DNA of 64,000 bases from assembly GCA_003971905.1 (NCBI GenBank), contig RSEE01000025.1, positions 124,001-188,000 of the forward strand, given 5' to 3'. The notes below the pieces were generated by a model. That model saw nothing but the letters and a program-made list of their open reading frames with translations. It was not told the origin of the DNA and did not search any database. The position numbers were made by a program, and so were the translations under genes. The stretch is from Moniliella sp. 'wahieum' (Eukaryota > Basidiomycota > Moniliellomycetes > Moniliellales > Moniliellaceae). Position 1 is the first letter of the stretch, and each line of letters opens with the position of its first letter. Positions 50,162-62,643 of this stretch are shown one piece after another.

Positions 50162-51189
50162 TGCATATGATCTGCGCCATTGTTGGGCTGCCCCAGCTCT
50201 TGCTTCTAGTGTACAATTCCTTTCTTCTAAAGTTGGTCCAACATACAGATACTTCCTGAATATATTCCGATGATCCAGAATATACCACACAGTGTACTAC
50301 ATTTCTTGACCACGTGTCGAGAAAGCGCCCGAGAGAGAACGCAAACACTTTGGCAACTACAGATCTATCGTCTTGTATACTAGCTTTCTTATTGATCTCT
50401 GGAGAGTGAGACGCGGAAGAAGAACACAAATGCGACAGCTGAGCCGCATTCATGTAGTGGCAACTCGTAAGTAAACAGTAAGCGATGCATTCCACTAGGA
50501 TTGAATCGAGCATATCACGCCGGGTGTACGAGAGATGAAGAGGGAAGAGGTGTTATGGGGAAAAAGGGAACTTGATCAATGCTGATGTACTCAACGGATT
50601 CAATACCGTAGCCTCTCCGTAGCCGAAAAGACTGCATGCGAGAGGTCGTGCCCAGCCCCCAAAGACAGAGAACGGAAGAAGAGTCCCCCAGACACCTACC
50701 GAGCCGCTGCCTGTCTTTCCCTACCTGTAAGTGGGCCTGGGGCGTCACGTCGAATGACGGTAAATATATGCCGGTATAGAGGGTACTATAGGCTGACTGT
50801 GTAATGAACTGACTGCATATTACTATGCAGCAGCTGTGGATTCACCGCATCACCCCTCGCCGCGATGTATATGGCAGCCTTTCTGTTGAGAGATTTACAA
50901 CGACGGTAACCCCAACGGCTTAAGGACTGGCGGGTGCCAACGGTGGGGATCTCTGTTGGCCAACCTGAACGTATACGATTGAATCGGGGAGGGCTGCTGG
51001 GGCGGGCACGACGGTGGAATTGGAGGTTGGCCGGCGGTAGCTATTTTATTGCGCCCAGGAGCTAGGGTTAGAATCCGAACCCGGCTTGGGGGCAGTCTTG
51101 CCTGGGTTGGTCTGAGCCAGCTGACCGGCTTGCTCGCTACGCCGGACCAGCCTCGTTCCGTCCGCACATCCGCCAATACTGACTCCAAG
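50162..51189. promoter_or_regulatory. Spacer and RPS26 promoter
   Basis: About 1 kb with no supported gene. The last 150 bases carry a Tbf1-like site and C/T-rich text leading to the first RPS26 exon, most of which is untranslated. Confidence 0.45.
51062..51069 (-). promoter_or_regulatory. Tbf1/telobox-like site (AACCCTAG)
   Basis: The minus strand reads AACCCTAG, fitting the RCCCTAR core bound by Tbf1-type factors, which control ribosomal-protein genes in many fungi outside Saccharomyces. It lies about 120 bases upstream of the end of RPS26 exon 1. Confidence 0.35.
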
Positions 51190-51750
51190 AGTAAGTTGCT
51201 ACTGGACGGGAAAGGGGCAGCAGGAGGGCAGCAGGAGAGGCGTCAGGAAAGGGGAGGAGAGGGGGTGTGAGGAGAAGCGCTCCTTTTCGCCTGCCTGTTT
51301 TCTCGCACAGGGAAGCGGGCGACGCACTTGCTCGAACCCCGGCCGCGTGCGCAGTACTGGCACGGGAACTGGACTAACATGCCATGGACAGTGACGACCA
51401 AGCGCCGTAACGGGGGCCGCAACAAGCATGGCCGTGGGCACGTAAACTTTGTCCGGTGCTCGAACTGCTCGCGTGCCGTGCCGAAGGACAAGGCGATCAA
51501 GCGCTTCACTGTGCGCAATGTGGTCGAGGCCGCGGCGGTGCGGGACATGAGTGAGGCCTCGGTGTACGCCGAGTACACCCTGCCCAAACTCTACAACAAG
51601 GTGCACTACTGCGTCTCGTGCGCGATCCATTCCAAGACGGTGCGTGTGCGCTCCCGTGTGGACCGCCGCAACCGTGCCCCGCCGGTCCGCGTGCGCTTCA
51701 ACAAGGACGGCAAGAAGGTTAACCCGGCCGTTGCCCGTGCCTCGGCGTAA
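51190..51750 (+). CDS. RPS26: 40S ribosomal protein S26 (eS26), start codon split by an intron
   Basis: Component of the small ribosomal subunit near the mRNA exit channel. The protein is conserved: [14 protein letters not shown], the zinc-site cysteines in VRCSNCSR and [39 protein letters not shown]. It has 120 residues ending at 51748-51750. The start is unusual. A donor (AAGA|GTAAGT) at 51190/51191 and an acceptor (CTAACATGCCATGGACAG|TGACG) ending at 51391 join to give AAG ATG ACG ACC AAG, that is MTTKRRNGG, the expected N-terminus. So base A of the ATG is the last base of exon 1 and TG the first of exon 2; intron 51191-51391, 201 bp. No frame error is seen in this gene. Confidence 0.93.
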
Positions 51751-52311
51751 ACGAATGCGGGAATCGAATGGGGTCCTTTTCATCCCCGATATGCTGGGGT
51801 TTGACCCCTTGATTGAGAGGAAGGTGTGCGTGGTTCCTCCTCTGGTCGTCTAGCGACTGCTAAAAATGAGCAAAATCCGTCGTGGGCCGCTATGCCCCCC
51901 CATGTGACATCGTCGATACTAGCCCATGTGGCCCTCATCGATACTATGCTCCACGCGGCCTGGTCTATACAATAGTGGCAAGCTCGGCAGCGTGCTAGGG
52001 CGCAAGCGGGATGGGAAGGAGGACAGTCTCTAGACGGAGTTGTGCTACTTGGCTACGTAGTTCCCATTATAATCCATGCCGTTGGTACCGAAACTACATC
52101 TTGGGAGCGAACGTATGGCACGATGCTCTCTTAGGTAGCGCACAAGTCAGGACAAAACCGGCATGGATAGGAGCCAGAAGGGAGGGTACGGAAAAGACAG
52201 AAAACATGACACCGAAAGAAAGAATGGGTGTGGGGGCAGGGGAAGAGGAAGGTGTGTAGGAGGGGGGGGGTCGGGGAGTAGTTGTTCACAGGGACTCCGG
52301 CGCGAGCGGGA
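51751..52311. other. Convergent 3' spacer between RPS26 and FKS1
   Basis: No gene is visible. A loose direct repeat occurs at 51900-51960 (CCCATGTGacatCGTCGATACTA versus CCCATGTGgcccTCATCGATACTA, shown here in pieces). A purine-rich tract lies at 52190-52275. Confidence 0.4.
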
Positions 52312-55300
52312 TCAAAAGTTCTTACAAATGGTGCAATGGTACGTGAGCCAATGCGGGAACGTGACAGGTACAGCAATGAGCGCCACAAAGCCCGCGTAGC
52401 ACGCTAGGAACAAGATGCCGTACCGCAGCACGATAGACCGACGTTGTTTCCGTTGGCGGAGGGAAAAGATGGGCTTGTTCATCTGCCGGCCAGGACGGAG
52501 CCAGAAGAGCATCATGGAGTGCAACCGGTCAATAAAGGGAACCAGCATCGGCACGGCCAAAGCAAAGAGCAGGACATGGCACCTGTCGGAAATATCTGTT
52601 AGTGGCACGACAGAATGGGGGCTAACGAAAAGGACGTACAAGATGAAGTCGGCCGAGAAGAAACAACTCATCTCAATGATCTTGACCACAAACTCACGCA
52701 ACGGCTGGGAGAAGGCATGGGCCCCCAGCCCACGCCCATACCACCTCCCCGTCCACCACGCGCGATTCGTCTCATCGTGCTTCATTTCACGAGAGAGAAC
52801 AAGGGCAATGAGGACTTTGAAGATAGCGCGCTGGATCGCAATCACCGCAATCAATCCCAGCAGCGCATGCGACGGGCTCCACAGCTCAATCACCCATAGG
52901 AACTCAAAGGCAGCAATCATGCCCAGCACAGCAATGCTATGGGCGATGGTGGCCATGATCGAACCAAACCGACCGCAACAGTTGCTTAGCGCCGTACCAA
53001 AGAAGATGGAGATGACAAAGGAGATGAGCAGAACCCCTGCGTTGAGAGCAATCGGGCCGAGGGAGATAATGGCAATCCGGACGATCGCACCTGAAGGCGG
53101 ATCGGTGGGGCGATGGAAGGATTTGACAAACGCATAAGCCACCACAAAGATTACCGCCATCGCGATGGGCGCCAAGCATTCAACAAAGATGATGGTGCGC
53201 CAGCCAGCGCGGGGCACATCACCTGCCAACTTCTCCGAGGGGTGACCAAGACGCTTCTTCTTGTATCCCGTCACCTTGGTCCGACTCAAACGGCAATACC
53301 CGACCCAAGAATTGGCATGCGAGCGCGAGTTGCCGCGGGACATCCAGCGAAGGAACTCACGGTAGTCCACCAGGAAGTCGGAGATGGAGAACTGATGGGG
53401 ATTGAAGATGAAGGGGGCAACGCAGAGCGAAACGCATGTGATCCAGAAGTAGATCAGGTGGTAGAACCAGACGGTGAAGGTGGTGTAGAGCAGGAGCAGG
53501 ACCAGCCGTGTGCCGGAATAGATGGAAGGACCAGCAAACCGACTGAACAGTAACGCAAAGCTTTGACGTGTTGTGGCGAACCCACGGCCGGTGGCAATGT
53601 ACCGCGCACCGCCAAAGGTGAGGTTGGACAAGAGCGAGTTGGCGTAGATCATGGTACTGAATACCTCGAACACCGGGCTGAGAGACAGGATCTGGCGCGC
53701 CAAACGGAAAACGGCGCTGAGGGCACCACGCTCGCACAACTCTTGCATAAACAGCGGCAGGAAGGCAATGGCAAACACGAGGAAGATAGAGATGACCGTT
53801 CGCTTGAGCCAGGAGAAGACCGGGTCAAGATAGTAGCAACCCGAGGTTCCTACAATGTAGTTGTTTTGTGTCGTCTTGCACACCCGCAAGGACGAGTTGA
53901 GCGTTCCGACAAACATGCAGACCAACATGAAGAGTTGGACCGACATGATCACAATCACATTGTTCAGTTGGAAACCAGGGTGGCCATAGTAGAACGTGAG
54001 GAAACGGTCCATAGGCAGTTGCGTGCCCATGTAGTAGTACTCGCGCGACAGGAGCTGCTCGCCCATTCCGTTACCCAGTTTGGTGGTGAAGTTGAGAATG
54101 GTACCGAACCCAAGATCACGGCCCTTACCGCACTGGTAGTACTCGCAATGTTTGATCCGCCCTCCACGGTTGAACGCCATGATACCAGCGTAAATGTCCT
54201 CGTTAAGGTGAAGTCCCTTCTGGGCTTTCGACACACCACCACGTGTCGTCATGAAGATCGTATTGAGGAAATCAGGGTGACCGTAGTGAAGCTTGCCGCC
54301 AATATTGGCCAACCCACGTCCAGTGAGGGTACCGAACGTCTGTTCTTTGCCAGCCGCGTTGTCACCGAGGATACCAATGTTCTCCGAGAACACGTATTCA
54401 CGTGCGCCGACAATTGCAACAGGCGCATGGGCGTGTTCCGAGTGGTTCTTTCCATACGGGTTGGCATGAGAAACATTGAATGCTTCGAACTCACCCAGCA
54501 CTGAGCGAATCTTAAGGCACTCCTCCAGGTAGTTGTCTTGGTTCGCGTCAATCAGCTGAACAAACTCGCCACGGAGGAAGATGATGGCATGGTTCTGGTT
54601 GTCGGATTTACCGTCTCCAAGGATTGGGTTGCCGGGCAACTCAACACGGAACTTAGCGCGACGCTTCCCGTTGGGCAGGATCTCCGAGTGTCCATCAACC
54701 AAAACAGAGAACCAACGAGACTCGCCGCCATCTTTGCGCGGCGCCTCCTCATCCAAGAACGCGATCTGCAAGTCGGGGTAGGCACGGAGAAGGAACTCGG
54801 CGTTTTCGTGCTCTTCCTTGTTGAACTTGGAGTAACGTTGCATTGAGATAACGTATTTGAACTTCCGCCGGCTCATCCGCTCCAGCTCGCGCTCCAGCTT
54901 CTCGGTGTTGCCTCCAAAGAGCTGCACCACTTCAGGGTTCTCGACGCGATACAGAAGCTTAATCGCCTTGGCATAGTTCATAAAGCCCGAGAGCGGTGGG
55001 TAAAGTGTTGGGCACGAAGCGACGCCCAAATACGGGTACGCAGCGTATACTCGGGGTGCAGCACTCTTGAACCCAACGCAGTAGAACGGCAGGTCGTCCG
55101 TCTTGGAGTTCTTACTCGATTTCTCATCCTCGGCGAAGGGGGAGGTAGAATAGCCTTGAGTCTCCTCTGCAAGGATCTTGGTATCTTTGACAAAGTTGTC
55201 CCACTCAATGGGGTGGAGCTGCTTCAGATACTCAAGCAAAGTTACTCGCGTGTTCTGGTCTTCCTCCCGAATGATTTCACGAAGCGAAAGAAGGATCTTT

Positions 55301-57684
55301 CCGAGTAATGCGGAGTCAACACAGTGAAGGTAGGCATCGCATCAATCGGCAACGGCTCAGGCAGGTCAAGCGTCAAGGACTGCGCAAAAAAAGCTGATAC
55401 GCCGCTCGGCCTCCGAGCCACGTGGGAAGAAACTCTGGCTTGCGCCCGGATTGCCCTGGCTGGTGAAAAAGGTCGGGGCACGGAGGATGCGCTTTGGTAC
55501 ATCGGCCGATGCGACCTGGTGGTAAAGCAGGTTCTGGACATGGTCGATGGACAAAAGTGCTGCGGTACATAGAAAAATGATTGCGTTCCACACCTGAGAG
55601 ACGAGCACCTTAGGCTTATATTTGACTTCCATGTCGGTCGTGGCGAGAAGCTTGGCGTAGATGCGCTTAGGCAGGCGCTGGAACATGTCGCTCCAAGGAG
55701 TCCAAATCGAGATACCCGAGCGGAAGGCCCAGCCAATGCTGAACGTGGTGCTCCAGATCACGTACCAAAGATACGAGTCGAGGAAGAAGAGGCAAAGATC
55801 GAGCACGAACATAGCAGCCAAGGTGAATGCAGGCTGGTTCTTACAGAGGTTGTGGCCGAAGTATTTGTCATCGCAGTTCTGTACCGTCATGTGCACCATG
55901 ATGGCCAGCGGGTCTCTAAAGGAGAGCGTGAGGAAGAAGTACGACTCGGTCAACTTACATCCAAACACAAGGACCCAGAGCAGAATGCTGATCGTCCGCC
56001 GGGTCCAGGGAAGGCTAGGGTAAGAAGCAGTGAATGTCTGGCTGGCGAGGTACTTGCGAGATCGCCCACCGACCCGGTCACCAAACATACGCCCACTCGG
56101 CACTACTCCGAGGAATACCGTCACACACGCCGAAAAGGCGATGCCGACATACGCCACAATTTCGGGCGCAGAACCGTGCGGGTTCCAGCCAAACACGTAG
56201 ATCGCAGGGCACATGGACAGTCCCAGAGCAACGCCGAGGAAAATCAAACGGCGAACAAGCAGCATATAGTTATGCCATGTAGCGTTGAGGAAGGAGGCTT
56301 CCGCAAGCGTACTGCAGATCATAATGAACGATGAAACAGAGCCACCGAGCGCTGCAGCCGATAGCTTCTGCTGGATTGTTGGTGCTTGCTCAGTGTAAAT
56401 CTTGGGTGCGTTCGGGCTGGAAACGGAGAGTGTTAGAAAGAGCAACAAAGAGGTCGAGGGAGACGTACGCTGTGAAGTACCAGAAGGCTGAAATGTGGAG
56501 AATCCAGATGCGGTTAAAGTTGACAAGAGATGGAGCAGAGAGCGCTTCTCTTTGTACGTCTTCAAGAACACTTTAGACCAGTTGATCTTGTCAAACTTCA
56601 TGAACCGTTGGGAAGTGGGCACGTCGACAAGACGGGTGCCGTCCTGGAGGATGATGCGAGAGATGCCCTGAGGGTACCAAAAGAGCTGGTTGACGTCGTC
56701 GTAGCCGATAATTTTGTCGTGGTCGCGTTCACGTTTGATGAACTTGCCGTCGACAACCTCAAAGATCTGGTCGCGCATAAACCGGTACAAGGGCTTGATA
56801 ACCGCACGGAGGTACAGGCCCTCAGGAACTGGGTCCATCCGGTTCTGGCACTCGGGGCGGTAATAGTCGTCGGCACACTTGAAAATGAAACACAGGCATT
56901 CGGGAGTCAGCCGCACCTGCCCCGCCTCACCCCAACAGAGCAACCAGAGCGCAATCTGGCGCATCCGATCGTAATCGTTCATCCGATTCATCGCGTCACG
57001 CCAGCGAGTAGCGGCACTCTCGAGCGACTTGGTGCTTGCGCTCAGAAGCACCGATGAACGGCTCTGCTTCTTGCCATATGCTCCCTTGGTACCTGCAGCG
57101 GATGGGCCACGGCGAAGGGACGTTGCCCGGCTCAGCCCCAAGTTTGGGCCTTGCCAATGGCATCGTCTAGGTCGAGCTGGGCGGCGAAGTACCATTTGCG
57201 GTAATTGCTGTTTTCGCCGCCAATGAAGTCGGCGTGGATAGTGGCGAGTGCGACAGTAGGGCTCATGCGGCTAGCGCGACTGTCAAGCATGATCATCAGG
57301 TGGTCGTACATGTTGCGCATAGAGTCCTTCTGAAAACCGAACTTGGCGGTCAGGTCAATGAAAATGTCCTCAATCTCCTCCTTGGAGAGAGGGATGTTGT
57401 GCTCGACCGTCCATGCTGGGTAAGGTTCGCGCTGGCGGAAGGCAGGAGCAGCGGTGGCAGCGGTGTCGTACTGGGTGTAAGGCACGCTATATCCGCTAGG
57501 AGCATAGCTCCGCGGCTCTTGGGGTCGATGGAGGCAGCATGGCCGGTGCCTGTGTTGCCGTCGAGGCTGTCAGAGCCATCGAAGGAAGCTAGGCCATGGT
57601 GGGGGGGGAGAGGTCAGCGTCGGGCCCAACCTGGGCGAAGGCGCCACTGCCGTAGCCGCCAGCGACGGGCTGCACCGATCCCAT
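52312..57684 (-). CDS. FKS1: 1,3-beta-glucan synthase catalytic subunit
   Basis: Plasma-membrane enzyme polymerising beta-1,3-glucan from UDP-glucose; target of echinocandins. The likely start at 57684 gives [14 protein letters not shown]. Conserved N-terminal text follows: [40 protein letters not shown] and [11 protein letters not shown]. Several hydrophobic helices come before the catalytic region, including [21 protein letters not shown]-type text (about 54835), the [20 protein letters not shown] block (about 54590-54650) and [15 protein letters not shown] (about 54150-54205). The second membrane half runs to 52312. A 57-bp intron at 52583-52639 has CACTAAC as branch point and contains no in-frame stop; another lies near 56400-56470. 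Frame changes occur at 57590, 57125, 56540, 55390 and 55245. The 975-codon block 52312-55239 is unbroken. Ends shortly after the last helix. Confidence 0.95.
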
Positions 57685-58912
57685 CGTCGTCGGGGGAGAT
57701 GGAGATGGGGGGTGGTGACAGTGGCGGTGGCGGTGGCAGGAAACACGGCGGGATGATCGATGAGGTGGATGAGGCAGCATGCAAGCGGCGTTGCGCCTGT
57801 GTGGGTTCGCTTGTCTGCTGCTGCGGGCTGCGGCGGCGAGGCGAGTGCGTCCTGGAACGCAGCTCCAGCGCTTCAGCACCTCCACGACACGCTCAGCGCA
57901 GCGCACCGCGCCACCCAGCACAGCACAGCACAGCACCAAGAACCACGCTCGCATGCCACATGTCACATGTGCCATGCCTTAGTCACTAGTGCACCAGTGC
58001 ACTCGGCACACGTCCTGCTCAGCGATCGCTCGTCCTCCGCCCGTCCTCTATCCTCCGCACCCATCGATCAGTCCGCCCTGCACTGGCTCTGTCACCGGCT
58101 GGCCGCTGGCCACACTGGGCCTGTGGCAGGCTACTTGGCCGGGCACTGTACCAGACACCCCGCCAGCAGCGACGAGGTGATGGATGCGGAGGCACTGAGC
58201 CTCAGCTTTTCGGGTGAAATCAACGGAAAGCTGAAAGCTGAAATCCGGCACTCTGCTCAGGCTCTCAGAATCTCAGGTTCAGCCAGCGAACGCGCAGCGA
58301 ACGCTCGCGTCACACCCATACTGCCTGCACCACGGCCAAACAGCGGGGAGACCAAGGCGCGCTCCCATATTAGCCCAGCAGGAGGACAGCGGCAGCCAGA
58401 CAGCGACCGATGGCGCTCCATCGACATGCGGGGAGCGCGCAGCCCAAGATGATCGCTGTCGATGAGGCCCATACTCACCGTATGCCAGTAGGGTTGGACC
58501 GACACCGATCCTACGAGCGCCGATCGTCGATGCTGCGAGAGCACTCGGCAGAGGAGCACTGACTAGTTACTTACTAGTGACTACTGAGTACTGACTAGTG
58601 TTGGATGCTGCGATACACGATACCGAGAGCGATACCCAGTGCTGGGGCATGGCATGCATGGGGCCTCAGGCTCAGGGCGACAGGCTTCAGGTGCTCAGAC
58701 TGGCTCTAGCCAGCGCGCAGCGGGGACCCTGGCTGCGCGCTGACCGGTGACCCCGTTCGCAGTGAAGTTTGAGTTGGCGAAGCAAACACTGTAGGACACC
58801 CAGCCCCAAGGGATGACCTCATCGGTGGTTGGGCCTAGTAATAAGGCGTTGGGCATGTTGCAGCTGAAAAAGGAACCAAGGAGACATTCCATTCCGCAGC
58901 TTGGCAAAAACA
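57685..58912. promoter_or_regulatory. FKS1 promoter region and spacer
   Basis: The first 250 bases are GC-rich with GGTGGCGGTGGCGGTGGC-type triplet runs at 57715-57740. Short palindromic text (CACATGTCACATGTG at about 57957-57970; ACTAGTNACTTACTAGTGACTA at about 58562-58585) recurs. No gene is supported. Confidence 0.4.
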
Positions 58913-58998
58913 CTCTCCGACCGGGAATCGAACCCGGGTCTCGTCCGCACGACTGTCGCAATGACAGGGACGTGTCATAGCCACTAAACTATCGGAGA
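58913..58998 (-). tRNA. tRNA-Asp (anticodon GTC) with a 14-nt intron
   Basis: The acceptor stem pairs TCTCCGA with TCGGAGA, with G as discriminator (58913). The T arm is CCGGG-TTCGATT-CCCGG. The anticodon stem pairs CGTCC with GGACG. Between them are 21 bases, 14 more than a loop. Placing the intron after position 37 gives the loop CT-GTC-A-C, anticodon GTC at positions 34-36. The intron occupies 58948-58961 and contains GACAG, which can pair with CTGTC of the loop, the usual pre-tRNA arrangement. Mature length is 72 nt, normal for tRNA-Asp. No poly-T terminator was inspected beyond the 3' end. Confidence 0.95.
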
Positions 58999-61013
58999 CT
59001 GTGTTCTCGTCGCGACATTACGAGTTCTGCACCCTCTACTGTGCTGCTTTGTGGCTCTTCTATCCCCTCCTTTACATTAGAGGCGACATCCCATGGAGCC
59101 TGAATGAATCTCGTCCGCTGGAAAAAGTCATGCAAATCGGGGAAAGACCATGCCAAGGGCCCCACAACCATTGCCTTTGGGAGATAAAAGGTGTCCAGGA
59201 CCGTCGTTCGGGTTCTCCCACACTGGCGAGAACGTAGCGCGAAGAGATGTTGTAGCCCACAACACGGCAGGGTGAGGATGCAAACAAGAGACGAGTGACT
59301 CAAGAAAGATCGCCTCCTCAGTCTTTTGCGTTCATCAACGACTGCTGAGCCAGAAAACTGAAGTGTGCGCGTCTGTTTTGGTCTAAAAGATGACGAATCC
59401 CTGGAGGTTGGTGCTCCAAAAAGCCAGTCCGTGTCCTGTCATGGGCGGGCCCCGAATTGGAGCCCAACTCACGGTTTATTACGGGTGCTTTCCCTTGAAA
59501 GGAAGGCACATTCACCGTTAATCGAGCTTGAACGCAATTGGGAGGATCCGAACGGAGCTAGAGACAAGGTCAGACTTCTCAATTGGGGTCGGCTCGCATG
59601 GCAAAGTTGTATATGAACCGGAACGAGCAGGACTAGCGCGCCTGTAGGCCCGGAACCTTGAAAGATTGGCCATTAGGTTGACGAGCACGTAAAGACAGGA
59701 TCTGGAAGGTACTATCGCATACATATGAACTCAACTCTTGTAGGATGATGGCCACGGGATCCGTACAGAGGAGACTGAAAGCGGGAGAGAGATCGACGAC
59801 AAAAGATACCTAGTCAACATAACTAGAACAAACGCTATACAGACAAGAACTTTACCGAATCAACATACACCGTAGAAAGAAGAAGGAATCAAGTCGAATG
59901 CCCTTCAGACGGAGCACAGATCAAGTACGGAAAGGTTCCCTCGCTCAGTTGGGAACAGGAACAGTCAAAAACACGAAAAGGGCCCAAAGTAAAGGGCAGG
60001 TTCTCCGCGCTCAGCAAGAAGATAAAAGCATGACAGGAGAGAATCTCACAGTGAGAAGGAGACGCTGGGATCAGAAACTTGCGTGTCGGCGATGTGTACG
60101 TTGAGTATACCTGAAGCAAAGAGCAAAGCCTCAAAACAGTATGTGGATGCGTATAGCACACAGACTGTTTTACAGGAGGGGATCAAGGGCCTGCGAAGCC
60201 ACAGGCCACTGCATCGATAACAACGGGATTGAGACTCCTCCGTTCAGCTGGGGAACCTTTGAGTTTGTGGGTCGTGCGCAGAGACAATACCAACATACGT
60301 CCCGTCTGGATAGCAAAACGCATACCTCACACGCGCCCCCCTTTCTTTTTTCCTCTCTGCCTCTTCAAATTCTTATCCCCAAAATACTTCCCTCGTTGCA
60401 ATTGTTTTCTGGAGTCCATACAGAGCGAACTGATCCTCTCCTGCACCGAATGTGAGAATGCCCGAACCGGCGTTAGTACTTGTGGGCTCGAGTCTCGGTG
60501 TGGGAAATTCCTCTTCTTTCTGTCACCAGCACGGTCTCGAGATGTACCCACAGGCTTGCCCCGTGGACGTATGCGCCGTTGACGATTCTCGCGTTTCTTT
60601 TCAAAATGGTTTGGAGCACGCCTGCGATCGAGGAAAGCGGTGTGGGCACTTTTAACAAATGTGATGGAGGGAGATATTTGGGACTCTCAGGCTGAAGCTC
60701 TGAAGGTCGAAGTGGTTGAAGTGGTCTGTCACATGTCACAGCAAGTGGCTTTTTGAACAAGGCTTGCGACGAGGGCTGCTGGCTCGAGTGCACTGTTCAA
60801 ATATTAATGAGAGGGCCGGGGTAATTCGATTCCAGCGACGCGTGGCCAGCGGAACGGCGCGCCAAGGCGGTAGGAGCCGAGTGACTAGTGAGTAAGGGGC
60901 GGGGCGGAATTAGTGGCACCACCTGGGCGTGGGGCATGGGGCGGCTGGGCTGAGCTGGGCTTGCACGACCACCCCCACCAACTTGAGGTTCAAGCTTGAG
61001 GACGACGACCAGG
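58999..61013. other. 2 kb spacer between tRNA-Asp and RAD23
   Basis: No coding region is convincing; frames are short and lack domain or codon signal. Base composition is lower in GC than the genes from about 59280 to 60450. The final 200 bases are the RAD23 promoter. Confidence 0.4.
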
Positions 61014-62403
61014 ATGCAAGTGACGATCAAGGCTTTGACGGGGGGAAGCTATACCCTCGACGTGAATCCCAGCGACACGGTATATATTCCCCCTTCTATC
61101 TGAGATGCGAGGATGGGAGGCTGACTCTCTCCCCAACAGATCCTTACCGTCAAGGAGAAGATTTTGGCGGCCAAAGGCCATGCGGTGGAGCAGCAAAAGA
61201 TCATTTTCGCTGGAAAGATTTTGGCCAATGACCAGACCCTTGATACATGTCACATCAAGGAGAAGGATTTCCTCGTGAGCATGGTTTCCAAGACGAAGCC
61301 CAAACCAGCTAAATCTGTTGCCTCCACCTCTGCTCCGGCCCCGACGCCTGATGCCCAGGCCGCATCCTCGGAGCCACTCAAGGAAGCGTCTACCCAGACG
61401 CCCAAGGAATCTTCGACGCCGACTCCCAAGGAAGCATCGACCCAGACGCCCACACCAGAGCCGAAGGAGCCGGCCGCGACGGAGCCCACACAGGAGCCCG
61501 CGCAGGAGCCCAAGCCGTCTTCCACTGCCGTCGAAGCTTCCTCGGCCCCTCCTCCCGCTTCGGGGCAGGCACCCAGTGAGCCTGAACCTGCTTCCACACT
61601 CTCCACTTCTGCCCCGACGAGTGGCGATGGCCTATCGAACAACGCGTTCCTCGCTGGCGCCGCACTTCGCACGGCCATGGACCAAATGGTCGAGATGGGC
61701 TTCCCTCGGTCTGAAGTGGAACGAGCAATGCGAGCGTCGTACAACAACCCTGATCGTGCGGTTGAGTATCTGATGACGGGCATTCCCGCTGGCTTGGGAC
61801 TGGAGCAGCCCCCCCTGCTGCACCTGCACCAGTTACGCCGCCGCCTGCTTCGGAAGACGCGACGAGTCCAGCCAGTGGAGAGGCTACTGCCCCTGCAGAC
61901 CCTCCTGCGGCCCCACCAGGGGCAGGAAATTTGTTTGAGGCTGCGGCGGCGGCAGCAGCCCGAGGTGGTGCGGCACCGACAGCAAGAGGGGGACGAGGGT
62001 TCTACGGGGGCCAGCTGGATGGCGAAGGGAACGAGGTTCTGGACTTGGCTAACCCTGCGTTGTTAAGTCAGCTACAAACGCTAGCAGAGAGAACCCAGCG
62101 GCGCTGGAGCCATTGGTGCGTGCTGTGAACCAGCAGAACCCCATGTTGGCTGAGGCGCTGCAGCGTAACCCTGCGCAGGTGCTGAGTCTCTTGACGGCCC
62201 TTGGGGGTCGTGCGGGGGCGGAAGCGGAACCGGAATCTGTGCCTATCGAATCCCTTTCGGATGCGGAGCGGGGGGAGGTACAATCAATTGTCGATCTGGG
62301 TGTACCGGAGGACAAGGCCGTGGAAGTGTACTTGCTCTGTGGGAAGAACGTGGAGCTGGCTGTGTCGTACTACTTCGAGCATCCGGAGGATTTTGCCGAC
62401 TAG
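61014..62403 (+). CDS. RAD23: Rad23 ubiquitin receptor / nucleotide excision repair protein
   Basis: Shuttles ubiquitylated proteins to the proteasome and stabilises the Rad4/XPC damage sensor. Exon 1 (61014-61079) encodes MQVTIKALTGGSYTLDVNPS. Intron 61080-61139 (60 bp, GTATAT donor, CTGAC branch point) is followed by LTVKEKILAAKGHAVEQQ and IIFAGKIL, completing the UBL domain. A Pro/Thr/Glu-rich linker leads to UBA1 (DQMVEMGFPRSEVERAMRAS and NPDRAVEYLMTGIP, about 61680-61790). A second linker is followed by the XPC-binding region (LSQLQTLA, then NPAALEPLVRAVNQQNP, about 62065-62145) and UBA2 (EVQSIVDLGVPEDKAVEVYL, about 62275-62335), ending with YYFEHPEDFAD at 62403. A C-run indel at 61810-61815 and a missing base at about 62083 shift frame. 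Order and length match the family. Confidence 0.93.
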
Positions 62404-62596
62404 ACCCTCCCTCTACGGCCATGCCTTGTCCCTCTGCATTTGACTAGAAGACCGTCGGACTCATCCCGTCGTCGAGGAATTGGATCGATTTGATGCCATT
62501 TGTTTCTTTGAGACCCGGCCATTGTAGTCGACAGACCCTCTTTACTTTACCGGCTGAGCGACTCAGCTTGAGCGCCTTGAGCCCTTAGGCTTTAGC

Positions 62597-62643
62597 CTTC
62601 AAGCTTCAAGCTTCAAGGTTCAACGTTCAAGCTTCAAGCTTCA
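62597..62643. repeat. (TTCAAGC)n repeat cluster
   Basis: Five or six copies of TTCAAGC with one TTCAAGG and one TTCAACG variant. Each junction creates the palindrome AAGCTT. A reverse-complement cluster lies about 860 bases to the right. Confidence 0.8.

Noticed and set aside
51053-51090. Possible tRNA 3' half (TTAGAATCCGAACCC)
   Set aside because: No acceptor or anticodon stem can be formed; better read as RPS26 promoter DNA.
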